A stretch of DNA of 64,000 nucleotides. Origin: Candidatus Salinicoccus stercoripullorum (GTDB taxonomy: Bacteria > Bacillota > Bacilli > Staphylococcales > Salinicoccaceae). Position numbers and translations under genes: made by a program. Under the pieces are notes generated by a model. The model was not told where the DNA came from and made no database searches. It saw only the letters and a program-made list of their open reading frames with translations. Of the stretch, positions 25,579 to 33,723 are shown piece by piece. The DNA is taken from contig DXHR01000025.1 of assembly GCA_019113295.1 (NCBI GenBank), positions 1 to 64,000 on the forward strand, in the 5' to 3' direction. Numbering within the stretch: the first letter of the stretch is position 1; each line of letters opens with the position of its first letter.

Positions 25579-26532
25579 ATGATACGGAAAATGCTGCCGT
25601 TGATCATAATTTCATTGTTGGTGCTGCCTGCAGGTGCAAAAGCTGCTTCGGAATGGGGTCAGGCAGTTACCGTCTACGGTGCAGGGCTTGAAGACAACCG
25701 GGAATTGCTCGATGCAACAGGTGAAATACTTGGTGCCACTGAAGAAGACAAGGTGGAATATGTCAGAAGCGATGATGTTGAGAAGTACCTCGGCGTGACA
25801 TACGATGATTCCATTCTCAAATCCAGCATACGCATCCTTCAGAAGGATGCCGGAGCAGGACTTGACATCACTGTCGATGAAAGCATGGGACAAATCACGG
25901 AAATAACAGAAGAGACATACAAAAATGCACTGCTGACGTCCGGCATCACCGATGCAGAAGTGGTCATCGGGGCAGCTGAGGATGTCACCGGCGAAAGTGC
26001 ACTCGCCGGCATTTACAAAGCATACGAGGTGCAGGGGGAAGAAATAGACCCGCAACGTACTCAGAATGCCCAGGATGAGCTTGAAACCATCTCAGGTATC
26101 GCTGAAGAAAACAGCAACTCGGAGGGCTTCTCCCAGGAACAGCTTAACAAGGCGATTACAGAAATTAAAATTCAGGTCATCGAAGCCGGCGGCAACTTAT
26201 CCGAAGGTGAAATCAGAAGCATCGTGGATGAACAACTGAAAGCAAACGGCCTGGAGGATGTATTGAGCCAGGAACAGATTGACCGCATCATGGTGATTAT
26301 CATAAACATTCAGGAATCCGGTCTGTTCCAAAGTGAGGAAGCCGACCGTCTCTTGGAGAGTTCGAAAGGTTTAATCGATGAAATCACTTCATCTGAAGGT
26401 TTCCAGGATGCAAAAGAGGCTGCTGAGGATCTCGGCAAGGACATTCAGGAGTCCGGCGCCTGGGAATCATTTAAAAATGCAGTCGCAGATTTCTTCAAAG
26501 CCATTGTAGATTTCTTCAGATCATTATTCTAG
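25579..26532 (+). CDS. Secreted DUF1002 protein, YpuA-like
   Basis: The start at 25579 gives a signal peptide MIRKMLPLIIISLLVLPAGAKAA with a likely cut after AKA (about residue 22). The mature part of about 295 residues is acidic and matches DUF1002 (VTVYGAGL, LDATGEILGA, GAAEDVTGESALAGIYKAYE in parts), as in B. subtilis YpuA. Helical repeats fill the C-terminal half, and an aromatic, hydrophobic tail FFKAIVDFFRSLF could associate with the membrane. Function is unknown. It is monocistronic, with GGAGTGAGG before the ATG and a terminator after the stop. Confidence 0.88.
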   Translation: MIRKMLPLIIISLLVLPAGAKAASEWGQAVTVYGAGLEDNRELLDATGEILGATEEDKVEYVRSDDVEKYLGVTYDDSILKSSIRILQKDAGAGLDITVDESMGQITEITEETYKNALLTSGITDAEVVIGAAEDVTGESALAGIYKAYEVQGEEIDPQRTQNAQDELETISGIAEENSNSEGFSQEQLNKAITEIKIQVIEAGGNLSEGEIRSIVDEQLKANGLEDVLSQEQIDRIMVIIINIQESGLFQSEEADRLLESSKGLIDEITSSEGFQDAKEAAEDLGKDIQESGAWESFKNAVADFFKAIVDFFRSLF

Positions 26533-26535
26533 ACT

Positions 26536-26566
26536 AAAAAAAAGCGGACATGTGTCCGCTTTTTTG
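26536..26566. terminator. Bidirectional terminator between the DUF1002 and alsT genes
   Basis: AAAAAAGCGGACA and TGTCCGCTTTTTT form a perfect hairpin with T-runs on both strands between convergent genes. Confidence 0.93.
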
Positions 26567-26627
26567 GTCTGGAAACAGTTTCAGATTCCAGACGTCTTTC
26601 ATCGAGAGGTAGATTCTTCAGGATACA

Positions 26628-28097
26628 TTATTTTGATTTGCTGCCATTTCTGTAAGCGTAGCGATTTTCGCCCCACTCGTCTACGTCTGAAAGGTCTGCT
26701 TTAATATTGTTGGTCTGGAACACCGGATGGATGCCCTGTTTCAACTGCGCTTTATAATCCGCCGACACCTGGAAGACGATACTGCTCAGCGCAAATACCG
26801 CAACCAGGTTTGTAACCGCCATAAGCGCCATGAATAGATCAGCTGTTGCCCATGCCGTTTCCAGATCCATTACCGCACCAATGAATACCATTACAACCAC
26901 CATGGCTTTGAAAATGAATAATGCTGTTTTACTTTCCTTGATATAATTCATGTTACTTTGCCCATAGAAGAAATTCCCGAGTATTGAGCTATAGGCAAAG
27001 AGCAGAATCACGATAGCAATGAACGTTGCACCGAAAGGCCCAATCTGTGCGTTCATCGCTGCCTGTGTCACCTGGATGCCCTGCATTGCATCTGCACCGT
27101 ACTCAAGATCCGTATACATGAGTATGATGACTGCTGTTGCCGTACACACAACCATCGTATCGAAGAAGACACCGAGTGACTGGATCAGCCCCTGTTTCAC
27201 AGGGTGGCTGACTGCTGCCGCTGCCGCTGCGTTAGGAGCCGACCCCATACCCGCTTCATTCGAGAACAGTCCCCGTTGGAAACCGTTCAGTATTGCTGCA
27301 CCGACTGCACCGCCGAATGCTTCGCGGATGCCGAAAGCATTTGCGAATATAGTGGAAATCATTGGAATGATCTGGTCATAGTTGATGATTAATATGACGA
27401 AGACAACCGTAAGATAGATGACTGCCATCACAGGTACGATATACCCTGTAACATTCGCCACCCATTTGGCGCCGCCGAATATGACTACAGCTGTGAGGAT
27501 TGCTATAACGATTCCGATAATCCATCTGTCCACGTTAAACGCTTCCTGATATGCATGTGCAATAGTATTCGATTGCAGTCCATTGAAGACAAAACCAAAT
27601 GTTATCGTGATAAGTATTGCAAAGAAAATCCCCAGCCATCTCTGGTTGAGCCCTTTTTGCATATAGTATGCCGGACCGCCGCGGAACCCGCCTTCCTCGT
27701 CTTTAACTTTAAAGACCTGGGCGAGTGTCGATTCAAAGAATGCAGTGGCTGCACCAAAGAATGCAATCACCCACATCCAGAAGACTGCACCGGGGCCGCC
27801 GAGAACAATCGCAGTGGCAACACCGGCGATATTCCCTGTTCCTACGCGGGATGCGGCACTGATGGTAAACGCTTTAAAAGGTGAAATCCCCTTTGAACCA
27901 TCCGGTAGGATTTCTGCTTGCTCTTTAAGTACACGGAACATTTCCCTGAACCATCTGAATTGGACGAACCTGGAACTGATTGAAAAATACAGGCCGGCAA
28001 GAATCAATAATCCAACAAGAAAGTCCCCCCAAAGCAGGTCATTACCGACTGAGATCGCCGATTTTAACCACTCGGGAATAATATTTTCAAAACCCAT
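26628..28097 (-). CDS. alsT: Sodium:amino acid (alanine/glycine) symporter, AGCS family
   Basis: A 489-residue inner membrane carrier with about ten to eleven hydrophobic helices. The AGCS signature region FKAFTISAASRVGTGNIAGVATAI is at about 75-98, GPGAVFWMW follows, and FQRGLFSNEAGMGSAPNAAAAA is at about 275-296. The family imports alanine or glycine with sodium; B. subtilis AlsT is a glutamine transporter, so the substrate is uncertain. It follows parC, as in S. aureus. The leader can fold so as to hide its ribosome binding site. Confidence 0.93.
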   Translation of the reverse strand: MGFENIIPEWLKSAISVGNDLLWGDFLVGLLILAGLYFSISSRFVQFRWFREMFRVLKEQAEILPDGSKGISPFKAFTISAASRVGTGNIAGVATAIVLGGPGAVFWMWVIAFFGAATAFFESTLAQVFKVKDEEGGFRGGPAYYMQKGLNQRWLGIFFAILITITFGFVFNGLQSNTIAHAYQEAFNVDRWIIGIVIAILTAVVIFGGAKWVANVTGYIVPVMAVIYLTVVFVILIINYDQIIPMISTIFANAFGIREAFGGAVGAAILNGFQRGLFSNEAGMGSAPNAAAAAAVSHPVKQGLIQSLGVFFDTMVVCTATAVIILMYTDLEYGADAMQGIQVTQAAMNAQIGPFGATFIAIVILLFAYSSILGNFFYGQSNMNYIKESKTALFIFKAMVVVMVFIGAVMDLETAWATADLFMALMAVTNLVAVFALSSIVFQVSADYKAQLKQGIHPVFQTNNIKADLSDVDEWGENRYAYRNGSKSK

Positions 28098-28102
28098 TTA
28101 AT

Positions 28103-28150
28103 AAAGCACCTCCTATATGCTTTTTATTATAGCATTCAAAGAGGTGCTTT
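28103..28150 (-). promoter_or_regulatory. Inverted repeat enclosing the alsT promoter and RBS
   Basis: On the minus strand AAAGCACCTC (28141-28150) is the reverse complement of GAGGTGCTTT (28103-28112), which contains the alsT ribosome binding site. The loop has TATAAT and a nested ATGCT/AGCAT hairpin. A transcript coming from parC could pair the site shut, while one started at the internal -10 box could not. Confidence 0.5.
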
Positions 28151-28174
28151 AAGAGAGATTTTTATACAGTTGAT

Positions 28175-30586
28175 TTATATGAAATATTCGAAAATAACAT
28201 CAGTCACTTCGCCGAACGTATTCTCATCCACTACGAACGAACCGTTGGAATATTTCCCACTGACCCGTATCGATTTTGCATTTAACCTGAACTCCGATGA
28301 TGCAGATTTGAGTACGATATCAATGTCATTTTTGATAAGTGCCGCATTCACAAGACGGTGGGGCTTCGATTTGATCTCCTTCAGCAGTGTGCTGCCGACC
28401 TGCGCCCGCCCCCCTGCTTCAAACATATCCAGATCAGTGCGTTTCACAGCCCCACGCTGGGAAACCGTGATGAGATGCGTCTCGCCTGAAATCAGTCCTG
28501 CCAGTATGATGCGGTCATCATCCTTGACATTCATCGCACGCACCCCCTGTGCTTTCAACCCGGTATTGTTTATGTCTGAAACAGGATATCTGAGTGTCAT
28601 TCCTTTGCGGGTCACAAGCATGACATCCTCATCTTTCGCAGACGTAAATTCAACAGAGACAACTCTGTCATCATCCTTCAGTCCCATGCCCGCAATCGGA
28701 CGTTTGATGCGGGAGGCTTCATATGCATCCAGCCCGGTCAGTTTGATCTGGCCCTTCCGTGTAGCCGTGACAACAGTGATTCCGGCGTCATATTCTTCCA
28801 CAAGGAATGCCCTGACCGGCACTTCATCCGTTTTGAGATTGAACCGGCTTGACAGATGCTGGCCGTTGTCCTTCCATTTGATGTCCTGCAGTTCGTGGAC
28901 AGGGATGATCATGTAGTTGCCGTAGTTGGTGAATACAAGGCAGTGCTGCAGTGTATGCCCTTCCTCCAGCATGATGAGTGTATCTTCCTGCTTCATGCCG
29001 ATTTCTGCAATGGTGCTTGCATTGAAGCTCCGCATGCTGGTCCGTTTGATGTAGCCGTCCCTTGTCACAGAGACCATGACTTCCTCTTTAGCGATGAGAA
29101 CTTCTTTCTCAAGTTCTATCGTCTGTATTTCATCCTCTATGACACTCCGCCGCGGGGAGGCATATTTTTTACGGATGTCTCTCAGTTCCTTCTTGATTAC
29201 GGACAGCAGTTTCTTTTCATTGCCGAGTATTTCCCTCAGCTGGTTGATTGTATATTCAAGTTCATTATGCTCCGTTTCAAGTTCGACGATATCCGTATTC
29301 GTCAGCCTGTACAATTGGAGCATGACGATGGCTTCCGCCTGGGCTTCAGTGAAATCGAACGCCTCCACCAGATTGTCCTTGGCATTCCGCTTGTTTTCCG
29401 ATTCCCGAATCACACGGATCACTTCATCCAGCATGGACAGTGCTTTCATCAGCCCTTCGATGATGTGCATCCGCTTTTCCGCTTCTTCGAGTTCATATTC
29501 AGAACGGTTGCGGATCACTTCCTTCTGATGTCTGACATATGCTTCCAGTATTTCTTTGAGTCCAAGAAGCTTCGGCGCCCGGTCGCTGATGGCCACCATA
29601 TTGAAGTTATAGGAAACCTGGAGGTCCGTCTTCTTGTAGAGGAAGTTGATGATCCCCTCGACATTTGCATCCTTCCGTGTTTCAACGACCACACGCTGGC
29701 CGTCACGGTCTGTTTCATCCCGGACTTCAATGATGCCGTCCACTTTCCGGTCTGCACGGATTTCGTCAATCTTCTTCACAAGGTTCGCCTTGTTCACTTC
29801 AAACGGCAGCTCATCGATGATGATATGCGTCTTGCCGCCTCTTACGTCCTCGGTCCTCACTTTACTGCGGACGATGATTTTTCCCTTGCCCGTTTCATAG
29901 GCTTTCCTGATCTCGGAGACACCCTGGATGATGCCGCCCGTCGGGAAATCCGGTCCTTGGATGATCGTCATCAGTTCATCGATCTTCACAGTCGGCTTAT
30001 CTATGATTTTGAGTGTCGCATCAATGACTTCCTCGAGGTTATGCGGCGGTATTTCCGTGGCATAGCCGGCGGATATTCCTGTCGTCCCGTTTACGAGCAG
30101 ATTCGGGAATTTGGCCGGCAGGACGACCGGTTCAACTTCTGTATCATCAAAGTTATTGATGAACTGCACTGTGTTTTTCCTGATATCCCTAAGCATTTCA
30201 TTGGAGATTTCAGACAGTCTCGCTTCTGTATAACGCATTGCAGCCGGCGGGTCCCCGTCCACGCTCCCTTTATTGCCGTGGATGGTTATGAGCTCTTCGC
30301 GCATCTTCCATTCCTGTGAGAGTCTCACCATAGCGTCATACACACTTATATCACCGTGCGGATGATAGTTACCGATGACATTACCCACAGTTTTGGCGGA
30401 TTTCCTGTACCCTTTCTCGAATGTGTTGCCCTCTTTGAACATCGCATACAGTATTCTTCTCTGGACCGGCTTCAGACCGTCCCTGACATCGGGAATCGCG
30501 CGGTCCTGGATCACATATTTACTGTACCGTCCGAAACGGTCGCCGATGACATCCTCCAGCTGGAGCTGCTGAATATAATCTGTCAT
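28175..30586 (-). CDS. parC: DNA topoisomerase IV subunit A
   Basis: ParC cuts and rejoins DNA to decatenate daughter chromosomes. The 803-residue protein has the breakage-reunion domain with [11 protein letters not shown] (catalytic Tyr near 119), the coiled-coil tower and a C-terminal six-bladed domain. The quinolone-resistance region reads [15 protein letters not shown]: residue 80 is Ile (codon ATA, 30347-30349) where S. aureus GrlA has Ser80, and residue 84 is Asp instead of Glu. It overlaps parE by four bases and is coupled to it. Confidence 0.97.
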   Translation of the reverse strand: MTDYIQQLQLEDVIGDRFGRYSKYVIQDRAIPDVRDGLKPVQRRILYAMFKEGNTFEKGYRKSAKTVGNVIGNYHPHGDISVYDAMVRLSQEWKMREELITIHGNKGSVDGDPPAAMRYTEARLSEISNEMLRDIRKNTVQFINNFDDTEVEPVVLPAKFPNLLVNGTTGISAGYATEIPPHNLEEVIDATLKIIDKPTVKIDELMTIIQGPDFPTGGIIQGVSEIRKAYETGKGKIIVRSKVRTEDVRGGKTHIIIDELPFEVNKANLVKKIDEIRADRKVDGIIEVRDETDRDGQRVVVETRKDANVEGIINFLYKKTDLQVSYNFNMVAISDRAPKLLGLKEILEAYVRHQKEVIRNRSEYELEEAEKRMHIIEGLMKALSMLDEVIRVIRESENKRNAKDNLVEAFDFTEAQAEAIVMLQLYRLTNTDIVELETEHNELEYTINQLREILGNEKKLLSVIKKELRDIRKKYASPRRSVIEDEIQTIELEKEVLIAKEEVMVSVTRDGYIKRTSMRSFNASTIAEIGMKQEDTLIMLEEGHTLQHCLVFTNYGNYMIIPVHELQDIKWKDNGQHLSSRFNLKTDEVPVRAFLVEEYDAGITVVTATRKGQIKLTGLDAYEASRIKRPIAGMGLKDDDRVVSVEFTSAKDEDVMLVTRKGMTLRYPVSDINNTGLKAQGVRAMNVKDDDRIILAGLISGETHLITVSQRGAVKRTDLDMFEAGGRAQVGSTLLKEIKSKPHRLVNAALIKNDIDIVLKSASSEFRLNAKSIRVSGKYSNGSFVVDENTFGEVTDVIFEYFI

Positions 30587-32562
30587 GAAGTTTCACCACT
30601 CTCTTCCAATTTTGCCACATCATCATTTTCAAGAATACTGTCCTGCTCCTCGAGCGTGAAACTCACATTCGATTCTATCCATTTACGCCTCATCTCAACA
30701 TTATCCCCCATGAGCGTCGTAACGCGTTTCAGCGACAATGCCTCATCTTCGATCCTCACCTGGATCAATGTGCGCGAATCCGGGTTCATCGTCGTCTCCC
30801 AGAGCTGGGCGGGCATCATTTCACCGAGACCTTTGTAGCGCTGGAGTTCGACGTTCTTACCCAGTTCCTTCTGTACCTCGGCCAGCTCATCCTCCGTCCA
30901 TACATAACGCACAACTTCCTTGCCCTTCACCTTCTTTTTCAACTGGAAGAGCGGAGGCAGTGCGATATAGATCTTACCTGCGTCGAATAAAGGCCGCATA
31001 TAATTGAAGAAGAACGTAAGAAGCAGAACCTGGATGTGTGCCCCGTCTGTATCGGCATCGGTCATGATGATGATCTTATCGTAGTTTGAATCCTCTACTT
31101 TGAACTCATTGCCGACTCCCGCGCCGATTGTATGGATGATCGTGTTGATTTCTTCATTTTTGAATATATCCTCAAATTTCGCTCTTTCGGTGTTGATCAC
31201 CTTACCGCGGAGCGGAAGAATGGCCTGGAACTTCCTGTCCCTGCCCTGTTTTGCAGATCCGCCGGCGGAATCCCCCTCGACCAGATACAATTCATTTTTC
31301 CTGGCATTCCTGCTCTGTGCCGGAGTCAGCTTTCCGGACAGGAGAGTATCCTTGCGCTTTTTCTTGCCATTCCTCGCTTCTTCGCGCGCCTTCCTTGCCG
31401 TTTCCCTGACTTTCCTTGCCCTGATGGCCTTCTTGACGAGCTGGGTGCTGAGCGCACCGTTCTCTTCGAGGTAGTAGGGAAGGTGATCAGACATAAGCGC
31501 CTCCATTACATTTCTCGCTTCACTCGTTCCGAGTTTACTCTTCGTCTGCCCTTCGAACTGGAGCAGATCTTCCGGGACTTTGACGGATACCACTGCAGTC
31601 AGGCCTTCCCGTATATCATTTCCTTCAAGATTTTTGTCTTTATCTTTCAGTTCATTGATTTTCCTCGCATATTCATTGAAGACACGCGTAAAACCTGTTT
31701 TGAAACCAACTTCATGTGTACCTCCGTCTTTCGTCCTCACGTTATTGACAAAGGAGATGATGGTTTCACTGTACTGATCATTGTATTGAAAGCTGACTTC
31801 GGCGAGTATACCGTTATATTCGCCGGAAAACATACTGATTTCACCGATGGAATCTTTGCCTTCATTCAGGAATCCGATGAACGCTTTCAAGCCGTCATCA
31901 TATTTGAAAGATTCTTCAAGTGGCTCCTCGGGGCGTCTGTCGGTTATGCTGATCTTCAGTCCCTTCTGGAGAAAGGCGGATTCACGCATCCTCTCCATGA
32001 TTGTTTCAAAATGGAACACCGTGCCTGATTTGAATATTTCCGGATCGGGTTTGAAAGTCACTTCTGTCCCGGTCTTTTTTGTCTTGCCGGTCACTTTCAG
32101 CGGACGGTCAACTTTACCGCCATCTTTGAATGACATCTCATGAATTTTGCCGTCCCTGAATATCCTGATTTCAACCCAGGAACTGAGAGCATTGACGACA
32201 GAAGCGCCGACGCCATGAAGTCCGCCGGCAGTCTTGTAGCCTCCCGAACCAAATTTCCCGCCGGCATGCAGCACCGTGAAGATCACTTCCGGTGTCGGAC
32301 GACCGGAAGCATGTTTCCCTGTAGGCATGCCGCGACCATCGTCTGTCACTGTTATACTGTCATCCTTGTTGATCGTAATGGTAATTTCATCACCGTATCC
32401 ATTTATAATCTCATCCACAGAGTTGTCTGTAATCTCGTAGACAAGATGATGAAGTCCCCGTTGGTCCGTCGACCCTATATACATACCCGGCCGTTTCCGC
32501 ACTGCATCAAGGCCTTCCAATATTTGTATCGATTCATCTGTATAAGTATTCTGTCTTGCCAA
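30583..32562 (-). CDS. parE: DNA topoisomerase IV subunit B
   Basis: ParE is the ATPase subunit. The GHKL ATP site is visible (EITDNSVDE about 47-55, DDGRGMPTG, GGLHGVGASVVNALS), followed by a transducer domain and a Toprim domain with EGDSAGGSAKQGRD and DADTDGAH. I chose a TTG start at 32562 (LARQNTYTDESIQ): GGGAGG lies nine bases upstream and the product matches S. aureus ParE in start and length (659 residues). The ATG at 32640 would add 26 residues upstream of that site and across a LexA box. Confidence 0.93.
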   Translation of the reverse strand: MARQNTYTDESIQILEGLDAVRKRPGMYIGSTDQRGLHHLVYEITDNSVDEIINGYGDEITITINKDDSITVTDDGRGMPTGKHASGRPTPEVIFTVLHAGGKFGSGGYKTAGGLHGVGASVVNALSSWVEIRIFRDGKIHEMSFKDGGKVDRPLKVTGKTKKTGTEVTFKPDPEIFKSGTVFHFETIMERMRESAFLQKGLKISITDRRPEEPLEESFKYDDGLKAFIGFLNEGKDSIGEISMFSGEYNGILAEVSFQYNDQYSETIISFVNNVRTKDGGTHEVGFKTGFTRVFNEYARKINELKDKDKNLEGNDIREGLTAVVSVKVPEDLLQFEGQTKSKLGTSEARNVMEALMSDHLPYYLEENGALSTQLVKKAIRARKVRETARKAREEARNGKKKRKDTLLSGKLTPAQSRNARKNELYLVEGDSAGGSAKQGRDRKFQAILPLRGKVINTERAKFEDIFKNEEINTIIHTIGAGVGNEFKVEDSNYDKIIIMTDADTDGAHIQVLLLTFFFNYMRPLFDAGKIYIALPPLFQLKKKVKGKEVVRYVWTEDELAEVQKELGKNVELQRYKGLGEMMPAQLWETTMNPDSRTLIQVRIEDEALSLKRVTTLMGDNVEMRRKWIESNVSFTLEEQDSILENDDVAKLEESGETS

Positions 32563-32578
32563 ATCAGGTATCCTCCCA

Positions 32579-32592
32579 CAAACATACGTTCG
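32579..32592 (-). promoter_or_regulatory. LexA-type box upstream of parE
   Basis: Minus-strand CGAACGTATGTTTG matches the SOS consensus CGAACRNRYGTTYC at all positions but the last. It sits 16 bases before the TTG start. parE-parC belongs to the LexA regulons reported for B. subtilis and S. aureus. Confidence 0.8.
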
Positions 32593-32679
32593 TTTAATGT
32601 AATCTCTTACTATTTTTATACAAATCTTTGACGATTGCAACCCTAATCACCATTTTACACGTTTTTTACATTCCAGACC

Positions 32680-32713
32680 ATTAGTTTACAATAACATTAA
32701 TATGTAAACTAAT
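32680..32713. promoter_or_regulatory. Large inverted repeat between parE and plsY
   Basis: ATTAGTTTACA (32680-32690) and its perfect reverse complement TGTAAACTAAT (32703-32713) flank a 12-base AT-rich centre. Each arm contains a TTTACA -35-like element, one facing each way, so the repeat may hold overlapping divergent promoters or an operator. Confidence 0.6.
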
Positions 32714-32749
32714 TTATATTAGGTACAGCTATTTTTTTATGGTAAACTG

Positions 32750-32766
32750 TTAGTACCTGATGATAA
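32750..32766 (+). promoter_or_regulatory. Possible FapR operator before plsY
   Basis: TTAGTACCTGATGATAA has the perfect left half TTAGTACCT of the FapR box and a weaker right half. It lies 13 bases upstream of the plsY start. FapR represses fatty acid and phospholipid genes and is released by malonyl-CoA. Confidence 0.5.
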
Positions 32767-32779
32767 AGGGGTTTTTAAT

Positions 32780-33364
32780 TTGGAAATACTCATTTCACTG
32801 CTGGTATTCGGTTACCTGATCGGGGCAGTACCTTTCAGCCTTCTCATCGGGAAATGGTTCTACAAAATCGACCTGAGGGAACATGGGAGCGGGAATATCG
32901 GAACTACCAATACATTCCGTATCCTCGGTAAGAAAGCGGGGATTCTCGTACTCATAATGGATATGATGAAAGGTGCGGTGCCTGTCTGGACAGCAATGCT
33001 CATAGACACCGACTTCCACGTCTTTCTGCCGGGACTGGCTGCTGCACTGGGCCATGTGTATTCGATCTTTTTGAAATTCAGGGGCGGCAAGGCTGTTGCC
33101 ACAAGCGCAGGTGCTGTGCTCGCATACAACCCGTTAATGTTTGCTATATTACTGAGCGTCTTTCTACTTACTTTAAAAACCAGCAAATATGTGTCCCTGT
33201 CCAGCATAGTCAGCGCCGTTCTGTTTTTCATTCTTTCCCTTGTTTTCCGTGATCCTCTGCTTATCGGATTATCTTTTATCATTGCTGTAGTTATAGTTGT
33301 TAGACATATATCCAACATTAAACGTATAATAGACGGCACAGAGTCAAAGATTACATTCATGTAG
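32780..33364 (+). CDS. plsY: Acyl-phosphate:glycerol-3-phosphate acyltransferase
   Basis: PlsY makes lysophosphatidic acid from acyl phosphate, the first membrane step of phospholipid synthesis. The 194-residue protein has five hydrophobic helices and the conserved motifs SGNIGTTNTFR (about 39-49), LKFRGGKAVATSAG (about 98-111) and a C-terminal RHISNIKR. It starts with TTG, preceded by AAAGGGG at 32765-32771. The divergent parE/plsY arrangement is also staphylococcal. The HesB-like gene begins 17 bases after the stop and is probably co-transcribed. Confidence 0.95.
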   Translation: MEILISLLVFGYLIGAVPFSLLIGKWFYKIDLREHGSGNIGTTNTFRILGKKAGILVLIMDMMKGAVPVWTAMLIDTDFHVFLPGLAAALGHVYSIFLKFRGGKAVATSAGAVLAYNPLMFAILLSVFLLTLKTSKYVSLSSIVSAVLFFILSLVFRDPLLIGLSFIIAVVIVVRHISNIKRIIDGTESKITFM

Positions 33365-33381
33365 CGAAAGGATTGGTCAGC

Positions 33382-33663
33382 ATGCTTAAAGTCACTGACA
33401 ATGCAGTTAATTGGATGAAAGAAGAACTCGACCCTGAAAACGGCCAAGGCGTAAATATCTATGTAAGATATGGCGGAGAAACCCAGCTCAAGCAAGGCTT
33501 TTCCCCTGCCCTTACAGTCGATACCATCCCGTCTGACAGTAAAGTTTTCGAATATGACGGTATAGACATTTTCATAAAAGAAAGTGATCTTTGGTACTTC
33601 GAAGATTCAGAGCTTACAGTTGATGTTAACGATCAGGAAGAAATAGCATTTGCAGATAATTGA
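33382..33663 (+). CDS. HesB/IscA-fold protein without cysteines, YneR type
   Basis: The 93-residue protein has the HesB-like fold pattern (LKVTDNAVNWMKEEL, VNIYVRYGGE, DIFIKESDLWYFEDSELTVDVN in parts). It contains no cysteine at all, so it cannot hold an iron-sulfur cluster as IscA or ErpA do. B. subtilis YneR, located near plsY, is the closest known type. Function is unknown. The ATG at 33382 fits AAAGG; the TTG at 33373 is too near it. Confidence 0.85.
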   Translation: MLKVTDNAVNWMKEELDPENGQGVNIYVRYGGETQLKQGFSPALTVDTIPSDSKVFEYDGIDIFIKESDLWYFEDSELTVDVNDQEEIAFADN

Positions 33664-33677
33664 AAAATGATTAAAAC

Positions 33678-33712
33678 GAACAGCCCATCTCATCAGAGAT
33701 GGGCTGTTCTTA
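33678..33712. terminator. Bidirectional terminator between the hesB-like gene and acnA
   Basis: GAACAGCCCATCTC and GAGATGGGCTGTTC form a perfect 14-base stem with a 4-base loop between convergent genes. Confidence 0.92.
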
Positions 33713-33723
33713 TGAAGCCGTTC

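Noticed and set aside
28856-30319. 487-codon open frame antisense to parC
   Set aside because: It mirrors parC codon structure, has no ribosome binding site or family resemblance, and parC is certain on the other strand.
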